64,000 bases of DNA from Melieria omissa (GCA_963971225.1 OZ020268.1:37951348-38015347), one strand, 5' to 3'; shown: positions 1-12,051, counted from the stretch's first letter. Notes: generated from the sequence alone by a model not told the origin. Program-made: numbers and translations.

Positions 1-898
1 AGCGCACAATGGAGGCAGACACGAAGCAGCTGTGCGGACGTGGCGGCATGTAGTGGCCGTCGTGAGTGGGTGAATGGGTTAAAATGGTGCAAAAACCGAG
101 GCAGCAACTTTGACATTGTTTTTGCGCGATTGACACAACCAAATCAAACAAACCAACAAACAAAGGTTTAGTAAAACTGAAGACATCAGCATATCGGAAC
201 TTGTGGCATCCCACTGGATTTCGATGACAAAGTTTTGTAACTTTAATTCATTTTTGTGGAAAAGGAAATGTTAATTTTTTTCTTTTTATTTCGTCAGCCA
301 TTTGGCAATAATTCTGCTCTACTAAATAGCAAATTCAATAGGCAATTCTATTGCCGCGAATTCTACAAGTTATGTTTTATTTTCATAATTTGTGTGTTGC
401 CATAATTTTTACACATTTTTTATGATACGTTTACGTTCTCTTATATCACACATTAGTGGCTCTATTCGCATGTGTAGACATTCAAGTAGCTATAAAACTG
501 TATTGGCTATTGTTGTTTTTGTTGTTGTTGTAATTTGTATTTATTTACTTTAGTGTTTGTAGTGTTAATCATGCATCAATGCTCTCGACGGGGCTGCGAC
601 GCGCACTCAACGCCAATACGAACGTCAGCGCGCTGCGGTTTTCATTGGTTTGTATGTATTGCAGTCTGTCTGTCTATCTGTATGTATGTACTTGTGTGCA
701 TTTGTGTGTAACTCTTGGATTGATTAGAAAAATTAGCTCATGCTTTGTTATGGCTGCTGCAATAGCTACTGTTGTTTGTATTATTGTTGTTTTTGTTGTT
801 GTTTTAATGCCACTAAATGAACAATTATTTTCCTTTCATTGATCTGTAGAAATGTTGTTACGAAATACTTTAAAATTAAATTTGAAAAACAATATAAT
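1..898. repeat. Long direct duplication, copy A (partner at 62812-63719)
   Basis: The first ~898 bases recur in the same orientation at 62812-63719 with only scattered substitutions and small indels. Copy A begins at the window edge, so its true left limit is not visible. The match decays at about 898, after an AAATTTGAAAAA motif. The segment contains an 87-codon ORF at 579-842, but copy B has an in-frame stop and a small deletion within it, so the ORF is not conserved as protein. The segment also holds GTT-rich microsatellite tracts. It could be a real tandem or segmental duplication, or two haplotypes placed in series by the assembler. Confidence 0.9.
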
Positions 899-2125
899 GA
901 GTCTTAAAATTAATTTAGGTTACAACTCAATAAAGAAAGATCATTGGCAAAATTAGTTATTGAGTATCGCTTTGAGTTGAACAAACTATCAGAAACGGCA
1001 GGACCCACTTTCGATGGCTAAGCATTCATCAGGTTATCGGTAATAACTGCAAGACTGTTGAGCTTGTAATATAGATCACCATGCTGCATGTTTTGTGAAC
1101 TGAACAAAAACAATATGAAATATCTCACTGTGCATATTTAGTTGTATTGTCCTTAGAAGTTAAATTTATTTATTCGAATTTGACTTTGTATATACTTTTC
1201 TCTAGACAGTCAACAGTCTCAATCCGCAGCAAATCAGTTCGACCTCTTAAAAAGCCATTCGGCTTTTTCAGGAATCTTGATTTCAGGGTATGAAGTCAGC
1301 GTTTCTGCAGAGCCAAGCAGTTGTACGGAAAGCATTCTATCGTTTCTAGGTTAGGTTTGGTTATGCAGACAGCGCTAGCGCCTCGAAACAGACACACTGG
1401 TCCACAGTACTGCTGCATACGTCTGTCCCTGTCTCATCAAGTTTGGTATAAAAGCACTGTTATCGCCTTTGTAGCATTTTCTAACGATCTTAGATCTTTC
1501 AAGGGGGTTTCTGTCAAGTTGTGCAACTAAGTAATGAAGGCACTGCCCAAGATTTTTATTCTACGTCTTTCAAAGACTGGGCAATGTAACAAGATATTTT
1601 CATAGTTTCTTCCTTCTCGGTTTCCAAATATTTTTTGCAGATATTTGATTCAACTTGAAGGCATTTGAGCCTATTAGACAGTGACTTGTCATACAATCAT
1701 CATGTCATACAGCATCATGTCATACAGCAATCATTGGGACCATAGAGAGAGAGAGATACAGAGAAGGATATGATTTGATACCATTTCTATCTTTAAGACA
1801 TCTCTACAGCTTCATGAGCGAGCATCACTAGACAAGAAACGCCATTTTATGAATATGGACTCAAATGGAAATGACACCAACGAACTGCGGAATGAAGGAA
1901 CAACTCAGCGACATACAAATAGTATTTTCCTCATGGATAGAGGAAATTGAGATGGAAATAGCGTCTCTATCTTAATTTATCAGTCTGTCAATGCTTAAAA
2001 TAAGAGCAGAGGATTAAAAAGTCGAAGATTTCTTAATATTCTTTCAACAACAAAAACATTTATTCAAGTACTGAGTAGTAGTAAAGAAAAGGAATGACCA
2101 CGCACAAACGCTGGCTCGGCTTAAC
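899..2125. other. AT-rich non-coding stretch, no gene recognised
   Basis: No long ORF, RNA gene or transposon terminus could be supported. A short local repeat of the CATGTCATACAGC type lies near 1690-1735, followed by a (GA)n run at about 1744-1755. A 69-codon ORF at 1321-1530 has no recognisable motif. Confidence 0.5.
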
Positions 2126-2691
2126 CAGTGTTGTCAGATACCTGAAATGTATTTCTCCTAAATCTTAAAAAAATACTGAAATTTCCACCTAAAAGTTAAA
2201 AAAATCTCCTAATTTTTTTTAATGGAATTAACGTCTCATAAAAAAATATAAATAATATTCATCTATTTTTTTTACTACAGTCTTTTTATCTATCTTCAGC
2301 TTAACAACAAAAACTTAACAAATATTTAATAAAAACAAAACCGATAACAAATAACAAATAAATTAAGTCAATTAAAAATTAAATTAAATTAAAAAATTAA
2401 TAAATTGCCATTTTTGGCGGGATTTCATTGAGACAACAATAAGTGCAAAAAAAAAAGAACGAGCTTACATTTTATAACCTTAAAAATGTTTAACATTTTT
2501 TTGCTTTGACTATTAATACATCTTCGTTATCCAAAAATCTCCCAAAAATCCACTAAGGATCCAAAAAATCCCCTAACATAAAATATAAATCCCCTAAACT
2601 TTCTCCTAAACATTTCTTCCTCCTAAAAATTCTCCTAAAAGGCCAAGAATCTCCCAAATCTAGGAGAAAATCTCCTCATCTGGCAACACTT
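2126..2691 (+). mobile_element. hAT-type MITE, copy 1
   Basis: The element is 566 bp. It begins CAGTGTTGTCAGATACCTG and ends, read on the other strand, AAGTGTTGCCAGATGAGG. The flanking octamers are GGCTTAAC on the left and GGCTCAAC on the right, an 8-bp target duplication with one mismatch. A CAGTG-type terminus plus an 8-bp duplication is the signature of the hAT superfamily. The interior is AT-rich and non-coding, with repeated TCTCCTAAA motifs. Copy 2 at 8906-9502 (opposite orientation) and the long relative at 52441-55107 share both ends. It is non-autonomous; no transposase is present. Confidence 0.82.
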
Positions 2692-4545
2692 GGCTCAACT
2701 GACGCTTCTTCTTCTCAACTGTTCTTTTCACAGCATTCACACTTCGTTATTAAGCAGACCGAGCCCTCTTCCTGGTCATCTCGTACTTTAATAGGTTACA
2801 AGAGAAGCAAATAGACTAATTAATTGAAGTAAGAACGAGCTCCCTTAGGTTTCATTTCATATTTCATTCAAGGTCCTGAATGGGAAAAATACTTAATTCA
2901 AACATTATTCATAAAATGCAATAAAATATCCAGCATGAAAAATTTTTTTACATTTTAAAACACAATGTAAGTTTACCCAAGTAATGTTTGGTTATGTCAC
3001 ATTAAATATGAACAATTTTCAGACAGTCATAAAAAATTTAAATTAAGTTCCGTTTAGGTGTAATTAATGCAATGATCTGTTAAAATATGAACATATTTTA
3101 CAGCTCGAGTATTAAACCATCTGCCTTTTCACTTTATAACAATTTTTTTCGCATTCACCCCCAACCCATTTCATTCCAACTGATTCTGTAAGTGTAAATG
3201 ACACTTGAGGCTTCGTTTTTTAATTGCACTTTGCCTAATCGCCAATGCACAGCTTCCATTATGACACCAAATGGCGCACTTAATAAGCTCGACTTCCTGT
3301 CGGTTTCTGTGGAAAATTCAATTTGCTCGAAAAGGTCATCGCTCATTGTGTGCGAGTTACGCCACTGCGTCGAGCGTTCTTCTCACTATCGCGTCAGTTC
3401 AGATGGCTGCCCGACAGCGACAGACAATTCCCATAATGAATTGAAGTTTATGCTGAAAAATCGACTGAATGGAATCGAATGATTTTTTGTTATTTTTGCC
3501 TCAGTTCGCTCGAACAGTCAACTGCACAACGAGTCGGCAAGTCACCTTTTTCATGTTCTGTGTGTGTGCTTTTTTTGCTCGCCCTCTCCTCCTACTCGTG
3601 CACCTAATTAATTACACATAACGCACACTTTTACATTTAATTGTAAAATTTTTCATTACTTAAATGCCACTTGACGCTCATTCATTGCTTTGTGTTCATT
3701 CACTTGCCGACTTTCTTTCTCTGGCAGCCATTGTTGTTGTTTTAACAATTCTTCGTCTGTAGTTTCGCTAATTCAACCTCAACTCAACATTTGTTTATAA
3801 TAAATTCCATAAATTAGAATTTATTGCATTTGCGCGGCGGGACGCAAAGTTTTCCGCAGCGCACACATTTCCATTGCACACGTCCGCCTCGCTGCTGTTG
3901 CTCGCCAAACATTCAAATCTGCCATAAATCATAAAAGCAAATAGCCAAATGCTGTGCAAAACGCAACAACAACAACAACAATTGCAACAAATGCAGAAAA
4001 GCAAACAAGTAAATGCAAAAGAGTTTTAAATGTGAAATGAATAACGCGCCAACTATGCGAAAGTTCAATGCAAATGTTCAAATTAATTTGTTGGGGTTTC
4101 GCCGACACAGTCGCGCCGCCGCTGCCCCTGCTGGCAATTAACAACTGCAACAGTTGCCAGCAATGCGCCCGCGCCGCTCTTGATTGATTTGCCATTTGTA
4201 AGCCGCAGACATTTCGCTTTGCTGCGGTTCATCTGGTCATTGCTTAGCGTCAATCAGCTGAAATTTATCACGTGCCAACTGCTCAATTTGAAGTCTAGAA
4301 TTAGTTTACCGAGCGAGTGTTGGAGTTGATTTCAGGCCTTGTGTCAAATTGGCAACTCACTTTTACACTCATCGATGTTGACCTTGAAAGCAATCGAATA
4401 TAGAATGTATGGGCTTGAATGTTTAAGGTATCAATAATGTTTGATATTAGAACAAAAAACGAAACGCTACTAAAGACAACCATTGGTGGCCACCAGAAGT
4501 TTTTCATTTTGAATTTCAACTCAATTAGCATAAAATTAAGAAACG
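2692..4545. other. Non-coding stretch with GC-richer patches
   Basis: No gene is supported. Modestly GC-rich patches lie at about 3290-3480 and 3840-4200 and create short overlapping ORFs on both strands, none with a recognisable domain. A (CAA)n tract lies near 3964-3990. Confidence 0.45.
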
Positions 4546-5475
4546 TTCTTTTACTTTTTTTTGCTGTAAACTGTAATACATGAAATGTATACCTAACATT
4601 GATAGCTGACAGCTGTTTGAATAGTTTATCCCAATTTAGAAATGTCTAGTAGAGCTTGAATACTTAGACTATAAGTTAGGTTAGGGAAGACTGGACACGT
4701 TGCTTTACTTCTTTATTGCTGTCAGCTGTAATTAATAGAATGTCCATCTAACATCGATGATTGACAGCTGCTTGGACAGTTTATTCCAATTTAAGAATGT
4801 TTAGTAGAGCTTGAATACTTAAGTAAGGTTAGGTTAGGAAAGAGAGGAAACGTTCCTTTGCTATTTTGTTACTGTAAACTGTAATTAATAAAATGACCAC
4901 CTAACATTAATCGCTGACAGCTGCTTGGACAGTTTAAAGATGCTTAGTAGATCTTGAATTCTTAAGGTAAGTTAGGTAAGGGAAGACAGGAAGTGTTCCT
5001 TTACTATTTTATTGCTGTAAATTTTAACGAATGAAATGACCACCTAGCATTAATAGCTGACAGCTGCTTGGACAGTTTATTCCAATTTAAAGTTGTCTAG
5101 TAGAGCTTGAATACTTAAGTTAGGTTAGGTTAGGGAAGACTGGAAACGTTGCTTCACTTCTTTGTTGCTTTAGTTCTTTGTTGCTGGAACTGTAATGAAA
5201 TGTCTACCGCATATCGATAACTGACAGTTGTTTGGTCAAATTTTCCCAATTTAAAGATGCTTAGTAGAGCTTGAATACTTAGGTTAGATTCGGTTAGAGA
5301 AGGCTGGAAAAGTTCATTCACTTCTTTGTTGTTTTAAATTCTATTGAATAAAGTGCTCACCTAGGATTGAAAGCTGACAGTTGCTTGGACAGTTTATCCG
5401 TTCTTAAATTTCTATTCCTTTGAATAAACGTTCATCTAAGTATATCAAGTGGAGCTTGAATACTTAGGTTAGGAA
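4546..5475. repeat. Tandem array of ~155-bp units (about six copies)
   Basis: A GCTGACAGCTGCTTGGACAG landmark recurs at about 4608, 4763, 4917, 5059, 5223 and 5377, a period of 142-164 bp. Each unit also carries a TAGTAGAGCTTGAATACTTA segment, followed by TTAGGTTAGG-type sequence and a TTTATTGCTGTAAACTGTAAT segment. Units are diverged by substitutions and small deletions, so this is an old array. No coding potential is seen. Confidence 0.85.
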
Positions 5476-7836
5476 AAACCTTTTTACGCATTACGAAAAT
5501 TTGAATATTTGTTCATTTACTTCAGCCAAAATTAAAAAAAAAAGTATCTAAATTAAAAGAAAACGTCAAATTAAAAAGTTCTCTAATTTTTTCTGCTTCT
5601 TCTTCCTTTGCCTTCCTTTGTGCGGTCAAGATATATGTACCATTAAAAAACCTGTATACTTCTCTTCTTAAAACTTAAATATTCAGTTTATTAATTTCGT
5701 ATTTTTCCCAAAACTTCAAACTATTCCAAAGACCAACAAAAATGTGTATTCTTGCAACCATAGAGGATGCAGACGTCCACAAAGTAGCATGTTGCCTTAT
5801 GGCAACACTTTGACAACAGTTTTCAATAAATTTTTCCATTTACATATAATTTATTGCCCATGAACTACCAACTCTTCAGTTGAAAATCAGCTTTTCAACC
5901 CAAATAAACAACAATAATAGAACAATTTAGTTGCAATTAAAATTTTACTAAAATCTCAATAGAAACATTTACCAGTATTTCAGTTTGTCTATCGAATGCG
6001 AATCGTTAGCACAGCTGCGACTGAGCCAAGTAAATATTTACAAATTGCAAAGCAATTCTGTTAAACTAAATCCATATTAAAACAACAAAAACACACATTC
6101 ATACATATAAACACACAACACGTGCACGTACTATATAATGAATATTCATATAGCTATCTTTAAAGTTATATATATCGAACAGTTTTAATGAGAAACAAAA
6201 AATGGCAAAAATTCGCAGCAAAATTGCATTGCGTATGATTTCCACTAATTTTCACTGAACAATAATTTATATAACGAATAGCAATTTAATGTTGTTTGTT
6301 CTTTATTTCATTAAACAAAACACAACAACACACACATAACGCAAGCGTTTAGGCAATCGATTAGTTAAAACATTAAAGAACAACAACAAAAAAGCGATTT
6401 ATACAAAACATAAATCGCGCATCAGGAAGAAGATCGGCAATTAAATACTTTTTTTTGTTGAACATTTCCAAATTGTGTTGGTGGAGCCGCTTCTTTCGAA
6501 TTCACACGTGCTGTGAATGCCTTCGCAACAGGTTTGTTTGTTTTTGTTAATTTATGACTTTAATTTTTTCATGCTTCATTTTCGCTTTTAGAATGAAAAA
6601 CGACAGCAATTCAAAGCTGTGTTAGCGCCATTCAGTCGGCGTCAGCGCAAACATGTTTCCGTCTTCATGAGTTGAACTCATGCGATGAGGTTTATTGATT
6701 TTTTTGAAAGTTTCAAGCATCAAAAAGAACCATGAACGTCAAACAAAAAGTAGGAAACCTATTTGAGTCTCTTTTAAAAGGCACTCAGCGCAATTTCAGC
6801 CATTTCGAAGGCGCAATTGTTGTTTGACAATAGTTTGAGTAAATCGATGTTTTGGTTTTAGTGAAAGTGGAAAAAATTTAGTATAGAGATGTCATTAAAT
6901 ATTTGTTTTTGTAGGCGTACAAGCGTCAACTAAACACGAGTTGGATTCCATAATTTATGAATTTACGTAAAATTTGAGGCAGCTGAATTTAAACGCTTCA
7001 AACCAACTTGGAAGAGAATGAACGTTCAGAAACTTCAACTAGTGAGAATATCTCAACTCCACCAAATGCTGCTAAACAACCATCGATGGGAACGAAGGGC
7101 TAAGCGAATAAAAACTTTTTCAATACATTCAATGCGATTAATGAAGGACGCAGGGTAGGGACGCCAAATAAACCCAGCATTTTGTAATTTTGACCCAACG
7201 AATGCTATGAAAAGTAGCTTAAAAGTATAAGGGTCGAAAAATAAATAAATAAATTGGAGTAAAATACATAGCACACGCTATGAATATGTCCAAGGATTGT
7301 ATTTTTCATATATTGAATCATTATTTAGGCAAACGAAAGTTGAGCGTGTTTGCTCTCATTAGACGAAAAACTTGTTCGAATAAACATTTCGTTAAAGAGA
7401 TGGCAACATTGCTGGGAGAAGTGTGTAGACTTGCAAGAAGACTGTGTAGAAAAAGAAAAATAAATTTAATAATGTGTCACTCCACGACGAACTTCTCAGC
7501 CCATCTGTTGAGGAAAAGTTTGTTTTTTCTTTGTTAGGTTGGAAAGTTTTCAGACCACCCTCGTAAATTTGGCAAATATTTAAATTCTGAAAAGTATTTG
7601 CAATGTTTTTGTTATTTAAAAACTGAAGGAAAAACCAACATTCCCTTTGGGCGAAAGAAGGAAGTCTTTGTGATTGACTACTAACCGAAACTCTCTTTGT
7701 TTTATTGAAGGTTAGGTTAAAGTGGTTGACGTCATCGGGCGTAACAACAGCAAGATGTCATTGCTGCCTTTGCAGCAATCGAAACAGAATCTGGCCAAAA
7801 GGGGCTGGTGGTAAATGAGGACTAGACGAAAAATAT
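5476..7836. other. AT-rich non-coding stretch, no gene recognised
   Basis: Only low-complexity A- and T-rich DNA and short unsupported ORFs (for example 7053-7274 minus and 7280-7537 plus) are seen. No transposon ends, RNA genes or conserved motifs were recognised. Confidence 0.45.
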
Positions 7837-8223
7837 TGTAACGATGAGGCACTCTGTCGCTGTGCTATGCATGAATGCTTTTCCGAGCATACTTTTAGGC
7901 ACGCACTTCAGAGTACGGTCGGTTTGCTATAATTTCGATATGGCAAGGATGGCTCGCGATGGTGATGGGATGTGCGAGAACGATCGAGAGATAGTCCAAC
8001 TGGAATCCGCTACAAGACAAGTATAACAGGCAGCCGTGTGCAGTGCAGAGGGACAAGTCTGATTTGAACACGCAAAGTAGTAACAAGTGTCAAGACAAGA
8101 AAAGTGTAAATCTGTAAATAAAGTGATTGTTGCTTTCTGACTGCGTTTTGCGCTGAGTAATTGAAGTGGTTTTATTTTCAAGCACAATCCAAAAACGAAC
8201 TTAGAGAGTTAATTTTCGTAACA
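7837..8223 (+). mobile_element. Solo LTR of a 17.6/297-like (Ty3/gypsy) retrotransposon
   Basis: The 387-bp segment begins TGTAACGATGAG and ends TTTTCGTAACA, so it has TG...CA termini. It is flanked on both sides by ATAT (7833-7836 and 8224-8227), a 4-bp target duplication. ATAT-type targets are characteristic of the 17.6/297 group, which is the basis for the family call. Orientation is set by comparison with the copy at 24155-24574: on this strand a TATA-like TATAACAGGCAGCC element precedes an AATAAAGTGATTG polyadenylation signal at about 8118. No internal retroviral genes are present, consistent with LTR-LTR recombination. Confidence 0.8.
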
Positions 8224-8456
8224 ATATGCTGTCTACACGCAGGGACTCGCAGCGACTGGGGTCTCATGTCGAGGCTGACATGTTTTTTTTTTTTTTTTAA
8301 ACTCGACCAAACGCGCAGGGGATGACCCCTATTAATGCGAGGCATTGCGTTGGTTCAGGAAGGATATAAAAGTTGGGAGATAGGGTTTAAAGTGAAGTAA
8401 AGTGGTTATGGACTCTTGCCTTGAACCCATCGATATCATAAGTGCTGGGGAAGATA
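8224..8456. other. Short spacer with a T17 homopolymer
   Basis: A run of about 17 T lies at 8283-8300. It could be the reversed poly(A) tail of a retroposed fragment, but no such fragment is recognised beside it. Confidence 0.4.
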
Positions 8457-9578
8457 CTTTGTATACTTCGTAAATAGTAGTAATGATGTCAGCCTGGAGA
8501 TAAAGCGAAGGATTACTCTTGGGGGGAGGTGCTACTAGGCTCTCGGTAGGCAACTGAGTAGCAGAGACATCTCTCGAAAACTTGCACTCTATAGAACGCT
8601 TATTCTGCCCGTGTTTCTCAATGGAGCAGAAGCATGTTCACTGTCGCGCGACGACTTAGTGGCTCTTGGGGTGTTCGAGAGGAAGGTACAGGGCCAAATC
8701 TGCGGCCCTGTTTGTATTGGAGACGACTCTCGTATACGAACCAACAACAAGCTGTATGAGCTGTTTAAAGACATGGACCTAGAAGAGGGAATTAGTATAC
8801 AGCGGCCATGTCGGTCATATGGAAAAGGAGTTCGATGCGTAGTTGAAGATCGGCGGCGAAGAGGAAAACCGAGTGTTCAATGGAAGGACCAAGTTGGGAG
8901 CGACCCAGTGTTGCCAGATCAGGAGATTTTCTCCTAGATTTAGGAGAAAGTTTAGAATATTTACATATTTTGTTAGAGGAGTTTTCGGATCCTTAGTAGA
9001 TTTTCGGGAGATCTTCGGATAACGAAGTATGATGTATGGAAAACACTGGCAACAAAACTTATTTTGCCAAATATTTTAATAGTCAAAGCACTTTATTGTG
9101 TTTCATATTTTTGAACTTACAAAATGCAAGCTCGTGTCTATCACGTTTATGCTTATCTCGATCTCACTCATTGCTTTCACAATACTTCAAAGAGTATAAT
9201 TTATGCAATAAATGAAAGAAGTTTACAAAAGCGAATTTCATACCGATCTTATTTTTTATATGTTTCTTTGTGTTAAGTTGTTGTTGTTGTTGTTAATGTT
9301 AGGCTGAAGCTGAATGAATAAAGAGGTTGCAATAAAAAATTTATATGTTTATTTGTATTTTTCTGTGAGAAGTTGATTTCCTTAGTTATAATGACAAAAA
9401 TTATACAAACAATTTGTACGGAATTTTTTTAAATTTTTGGGAAGTAATTTCAGTTTTTTTTTAGATTTAGGAGAAAGTAATTTCAGGTATCTGGCAACAC
9501 TGGAGCGACCTATCATCTTCTGTTGTGACCAACTGGAGAAGACGCATGAAGAGAGTTTTTGCGGCACTTATATTTTGT
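8457..9578 (+). pseudogene. Non-LTR retrotransposon (RTE-like) reverse transcriptase C-terminal fragment, split by a hAT MITE
   Basis: The sense strand carries the C-terminal, post-RT part of an insect non-LTR polyprotein. Recognisable pieces in order are a degenerate segment near 8480-8530, a LYRTLILPVFLNGAEA stretch (8585-8634), a LGVFERKVQGQICGP stretch (about 8660-8703), a RIRTNNKLYELF stretch (8734-8769), and RRRGKPSVQWKDQVGSD up to 8905. Translation resumes after the MITE as SSSVVTNWRRRMKR (9513-9554). Removing the MITE and one 8-bp duplication restores the frame across the join, so the fragment predates the MITE. Upstream frames contain stops, and no RT catalytic box or endonuclease is present. 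The same family's 3' end recurs at 43835-43958 and 43993-44150. Confidence 0.72.
8906..9502 (-). mobile_element. hAT-type MITE, copy 2, perfect 8-bp target duplication
   Basis: The 597-bp element starts CAGTGTTGCCAGATCAGGAG, and its far end reads CAGTGTTGCCAGATACCTG on the opposite strand. It is flanked exactly by GAGCGACC at 8898-8905 and 9503-9510. Relative to copy 1 it is inverted. The interior is AT-rich and non-coding, with TCTCCTA/TAGGAGA motifs near each end and a TTGTTG run at about 9280. It interrupts a non-LTR fragment. The perfect target duplication suggests it is younger than copy 1. Confidence 0.92.
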
Positions 9579-11507
9579 ATTTCATTATCTTAAAATATTT
9601 TTTACAAACCGCTAAAGTACCACTTTGAATTTTTAAATGTTTACGACACTTGTAATACACGTAATGTATCCACTAATGAATGCAAGTTTTTGCTCAAAAC
9701 ACAGTGCACATGTTTTGAATCTGAAATTTGAACTATTTGCGTTGTCATTTGAAGTTAACATGAATGGATGAATTTAAAAAGAAAACAAAAAATACTCAAG
9801 TCAAGTGCGTAGTTAGTGGCGTTTAAAAGAATGTGGATCATCATCTAAATAAAATCCTAGAGTATCACCATTGAATGATTTAGAAGGCAGATAATACAAT
9901 CCGCTGCAGATAATAAAATTTGCTTGTTGTAAAATTTGCTGTGTGAAATGTGAGCGCGCACAAAAAGCAATAAAATCCAAATCAAAAACAAACCATTAAG
10001 TAAGAACAAATAAACAATGAACTATGTAAGTAACAAAGTAAAAAAGGCACTGGAACAAAGTTCAATTGAAAGCGCCTTCGCGAGATAACTGCCGCGTTTA
10101 ACAAGTGCGTGCGTACCCGATTTGCGGTCCGCGGTATTGCTGACGCATAATCCAAGCGATTTGTTTGGACATTGGGCGATTGTAAGCCGTGAGCACGCGT
10201 CAAAGTCGAACCCAGTTGCAAACTCAGCAAACCAATCGCTCGAATGCGGCGAACGCACGCCCGAGTCGGACATCCAAGCTGGAGCCAAGCGATTAGTTGT
10301 GCGCCCGGTGCGGAAATGAAGCCACTTGGTCGCGACGAACGAATGGACTGCGCGCCCAAGGTGCTGCCACGTGCCGTGCCACAGTTGCCGCAACCTTTGG
10401 GGCGGACGCGCGCTCGCCGTCGAGGCTTTGCTTGCGCCACGACGCTATTTGCGCGCGGCTAAGCTGCCCGGCCGCCGTTTAATGACTGTTTGCCTTTGCG
10501 CGAAATGTAAAAGTAAATGTAAATGTGAACTTGAGGCAGTGGCGCTGAACTGATAAACATATATTTAGCCTTAAATTTAAGAAAACAATAAACAAAATCA
10601 GCAAGCAAGCAAATAATGGCCGAGAGGAAAGCGGCAGCGGCACGAAAGCCAACCAGGAAAGCGCACGCAACAAATAAACAGTCTAAATAGCCGAAACAAG
10701 ACGAAGACGATGATGAAGTGAAACGAGCAGAAGCGGCGCACAACGCATTGCAAATTAAACACAATTAAAAAATTCAATTAAACAATGCTGAACTTTTTGA
10801 AGAACAGTTCTACACCTTCAATTTGTTTTCGTAGACACCTCATGCAGTTTTCTTTTGTTTTGTTGATTTTTTCTTAGTTGTTTTTATTATGATTAGTGTT
10901 GTTGGCAAATTGTTGTTGTAAAGTTCATGAACAATTGAAGTAAACATATGTTAAGGCGGGTATATACAAATGTTAATTGTTTGCTTGTTGTTGGCTGAAA
11001 CAAATCACATGCCAGAGCAATGCACATGGAATCACAACTCATTTATTGACACTTGTTATCGTTATGTTTTTTTGTTGTGTAGTCACACGTTTACTTAGCA
11101 GATGGCGCAATGTTGATTTTGTTGAGTAATAATACAGATAAATTATTATAGCTTTCGACAGCTGATCTCTTGGCAGTAAATAGTAAATATTTGGTAATGA
11201 AATAATTGCCCATGAAAAGCGTTAAAACTGCAGTTTAAATTCAGCCTAAGACCTTCAATCCCTCAATTCATGTGTCAACACGCATTCAAAACATCAAAAG
11301 TTGTGCAAGGCGCAGCCTTAAACCCAGCAATCAAATTGCAAGTTGTATTGCAAAATAAACAGGACCTGTGGCCTGTTGGATCATTGAGCAGAAATTTGCG
11401 TGGAAAACGTAGTGACAGCCAAGCTTTTCTAAAGACCCTAGAAAACTCTTCAAACTACTCAAAGATCGCAATAATTTATGGTAAGGGAAAGCTGAAAAGT
11501 GAATATG
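9579..11507. other. Non-coding stretch with a GC-rich patch at 10040-10480
   Basis: A ~440-bp patch at about 10040-10480 is clearly GC-richer than its surroundings. It opens long overlapping ORFs in several frames on both strands (up to 152 codons on the minus strand, 9982-10440), a pattern expected from composition rather than coding. No domain, signal peptide or splice structure is convincing. Such a patch could be a regulatory island. The remainder is AT-rich, with no element recognised. Confidence 0.4.
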
Positions 11508-11851
11508 GTATGGTTTCCTCGACACTCTGAAATTCTTGGCAACGAAATAGCCGATAAACTGGTCAATCTGTCTCAGAGGGCAATCCAGTCGGACCAAAGC
11601 TGAAGTGGTTTCACAACGGATCAAGAACCATGCAAGCATTGCTCACATGGAGAAATTGGTCCGAATTGTAATCCTGCGGAATCGCCACTTTTTATGAAAG
11701 CGAGAATGGAGTAAGGAGAGAATGGACTTTCTTTTCCGACTGGAGAGGAAGGAACTGTACTCATGATTGAAGAGATCAAAGGATACACGGCATTTGGTCA
11801 GCATATGGCAAACATGCAATTCGGCGATAACCCAGCACGCAAGTCCTGACT
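11508..11851 (+). pseudogene. Non-LTR retrotransposon RNase H / zinc-knuckle remnant, truncated by the assembly gap
   Basis: From 11508 the sense strand reads VWFPRHSEILGNEIADKL, matching the C-terminal RNase H motif of insect non-LTR elements (canonical form WVPGHSGIxGNExADxLA), with the final aspartate of the active site in ADKL. An in-frame TGA follows in the linker. Near 11783-11848 a TAFGQHMANMQFGDNPA stretch resembles the segment just before the C-terminal CCHC knuckle. The sequence then runs into 200 N. Upstream RNase H residues are not recognisable. It is a dead fragment, perhaps Jockey- or LOA-like. Confidence 0.6.
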
Positions 11852-12051
11852 NNNNNNNNNNNNNNNNNNNNNNNNNNNNNNNNNNNNNNNNNNNNNNNNN
11901 NNNNNNNNNNNNNNNNNNNNNNNNNNNNNNNNNNNNNNNNNNNNNNNNNNNNNNNNNNNNNNNNNNNNNNNNNNNNNNNNNNNNNNNNNNNNNNNNNNNN
12001 NNNNNNNNNNNNNNNNNNNNNNNNNNNNNNNNNNNNNNNNNNNNNNNNNNN
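11852..12051. other. Assembly gap, 200 N
   Basis: There are exactly 200 consecutive N. A round number suggests a fixed-size scaffold gap of unknown real length. ORFs that run through it are meaningless. It immediately follows a retrotransposon remnant, a common place for an assembly break. Confidence 0.99.

Noticed and set aside
9982..10440. 152-codon minus-strand Arg-rich ORF
   Set aside because: It lies in a GC-rich patch with several overlapping ORFs on both strands; such Arg/Ala/Pro-rich translations are typical of composition, not coding.
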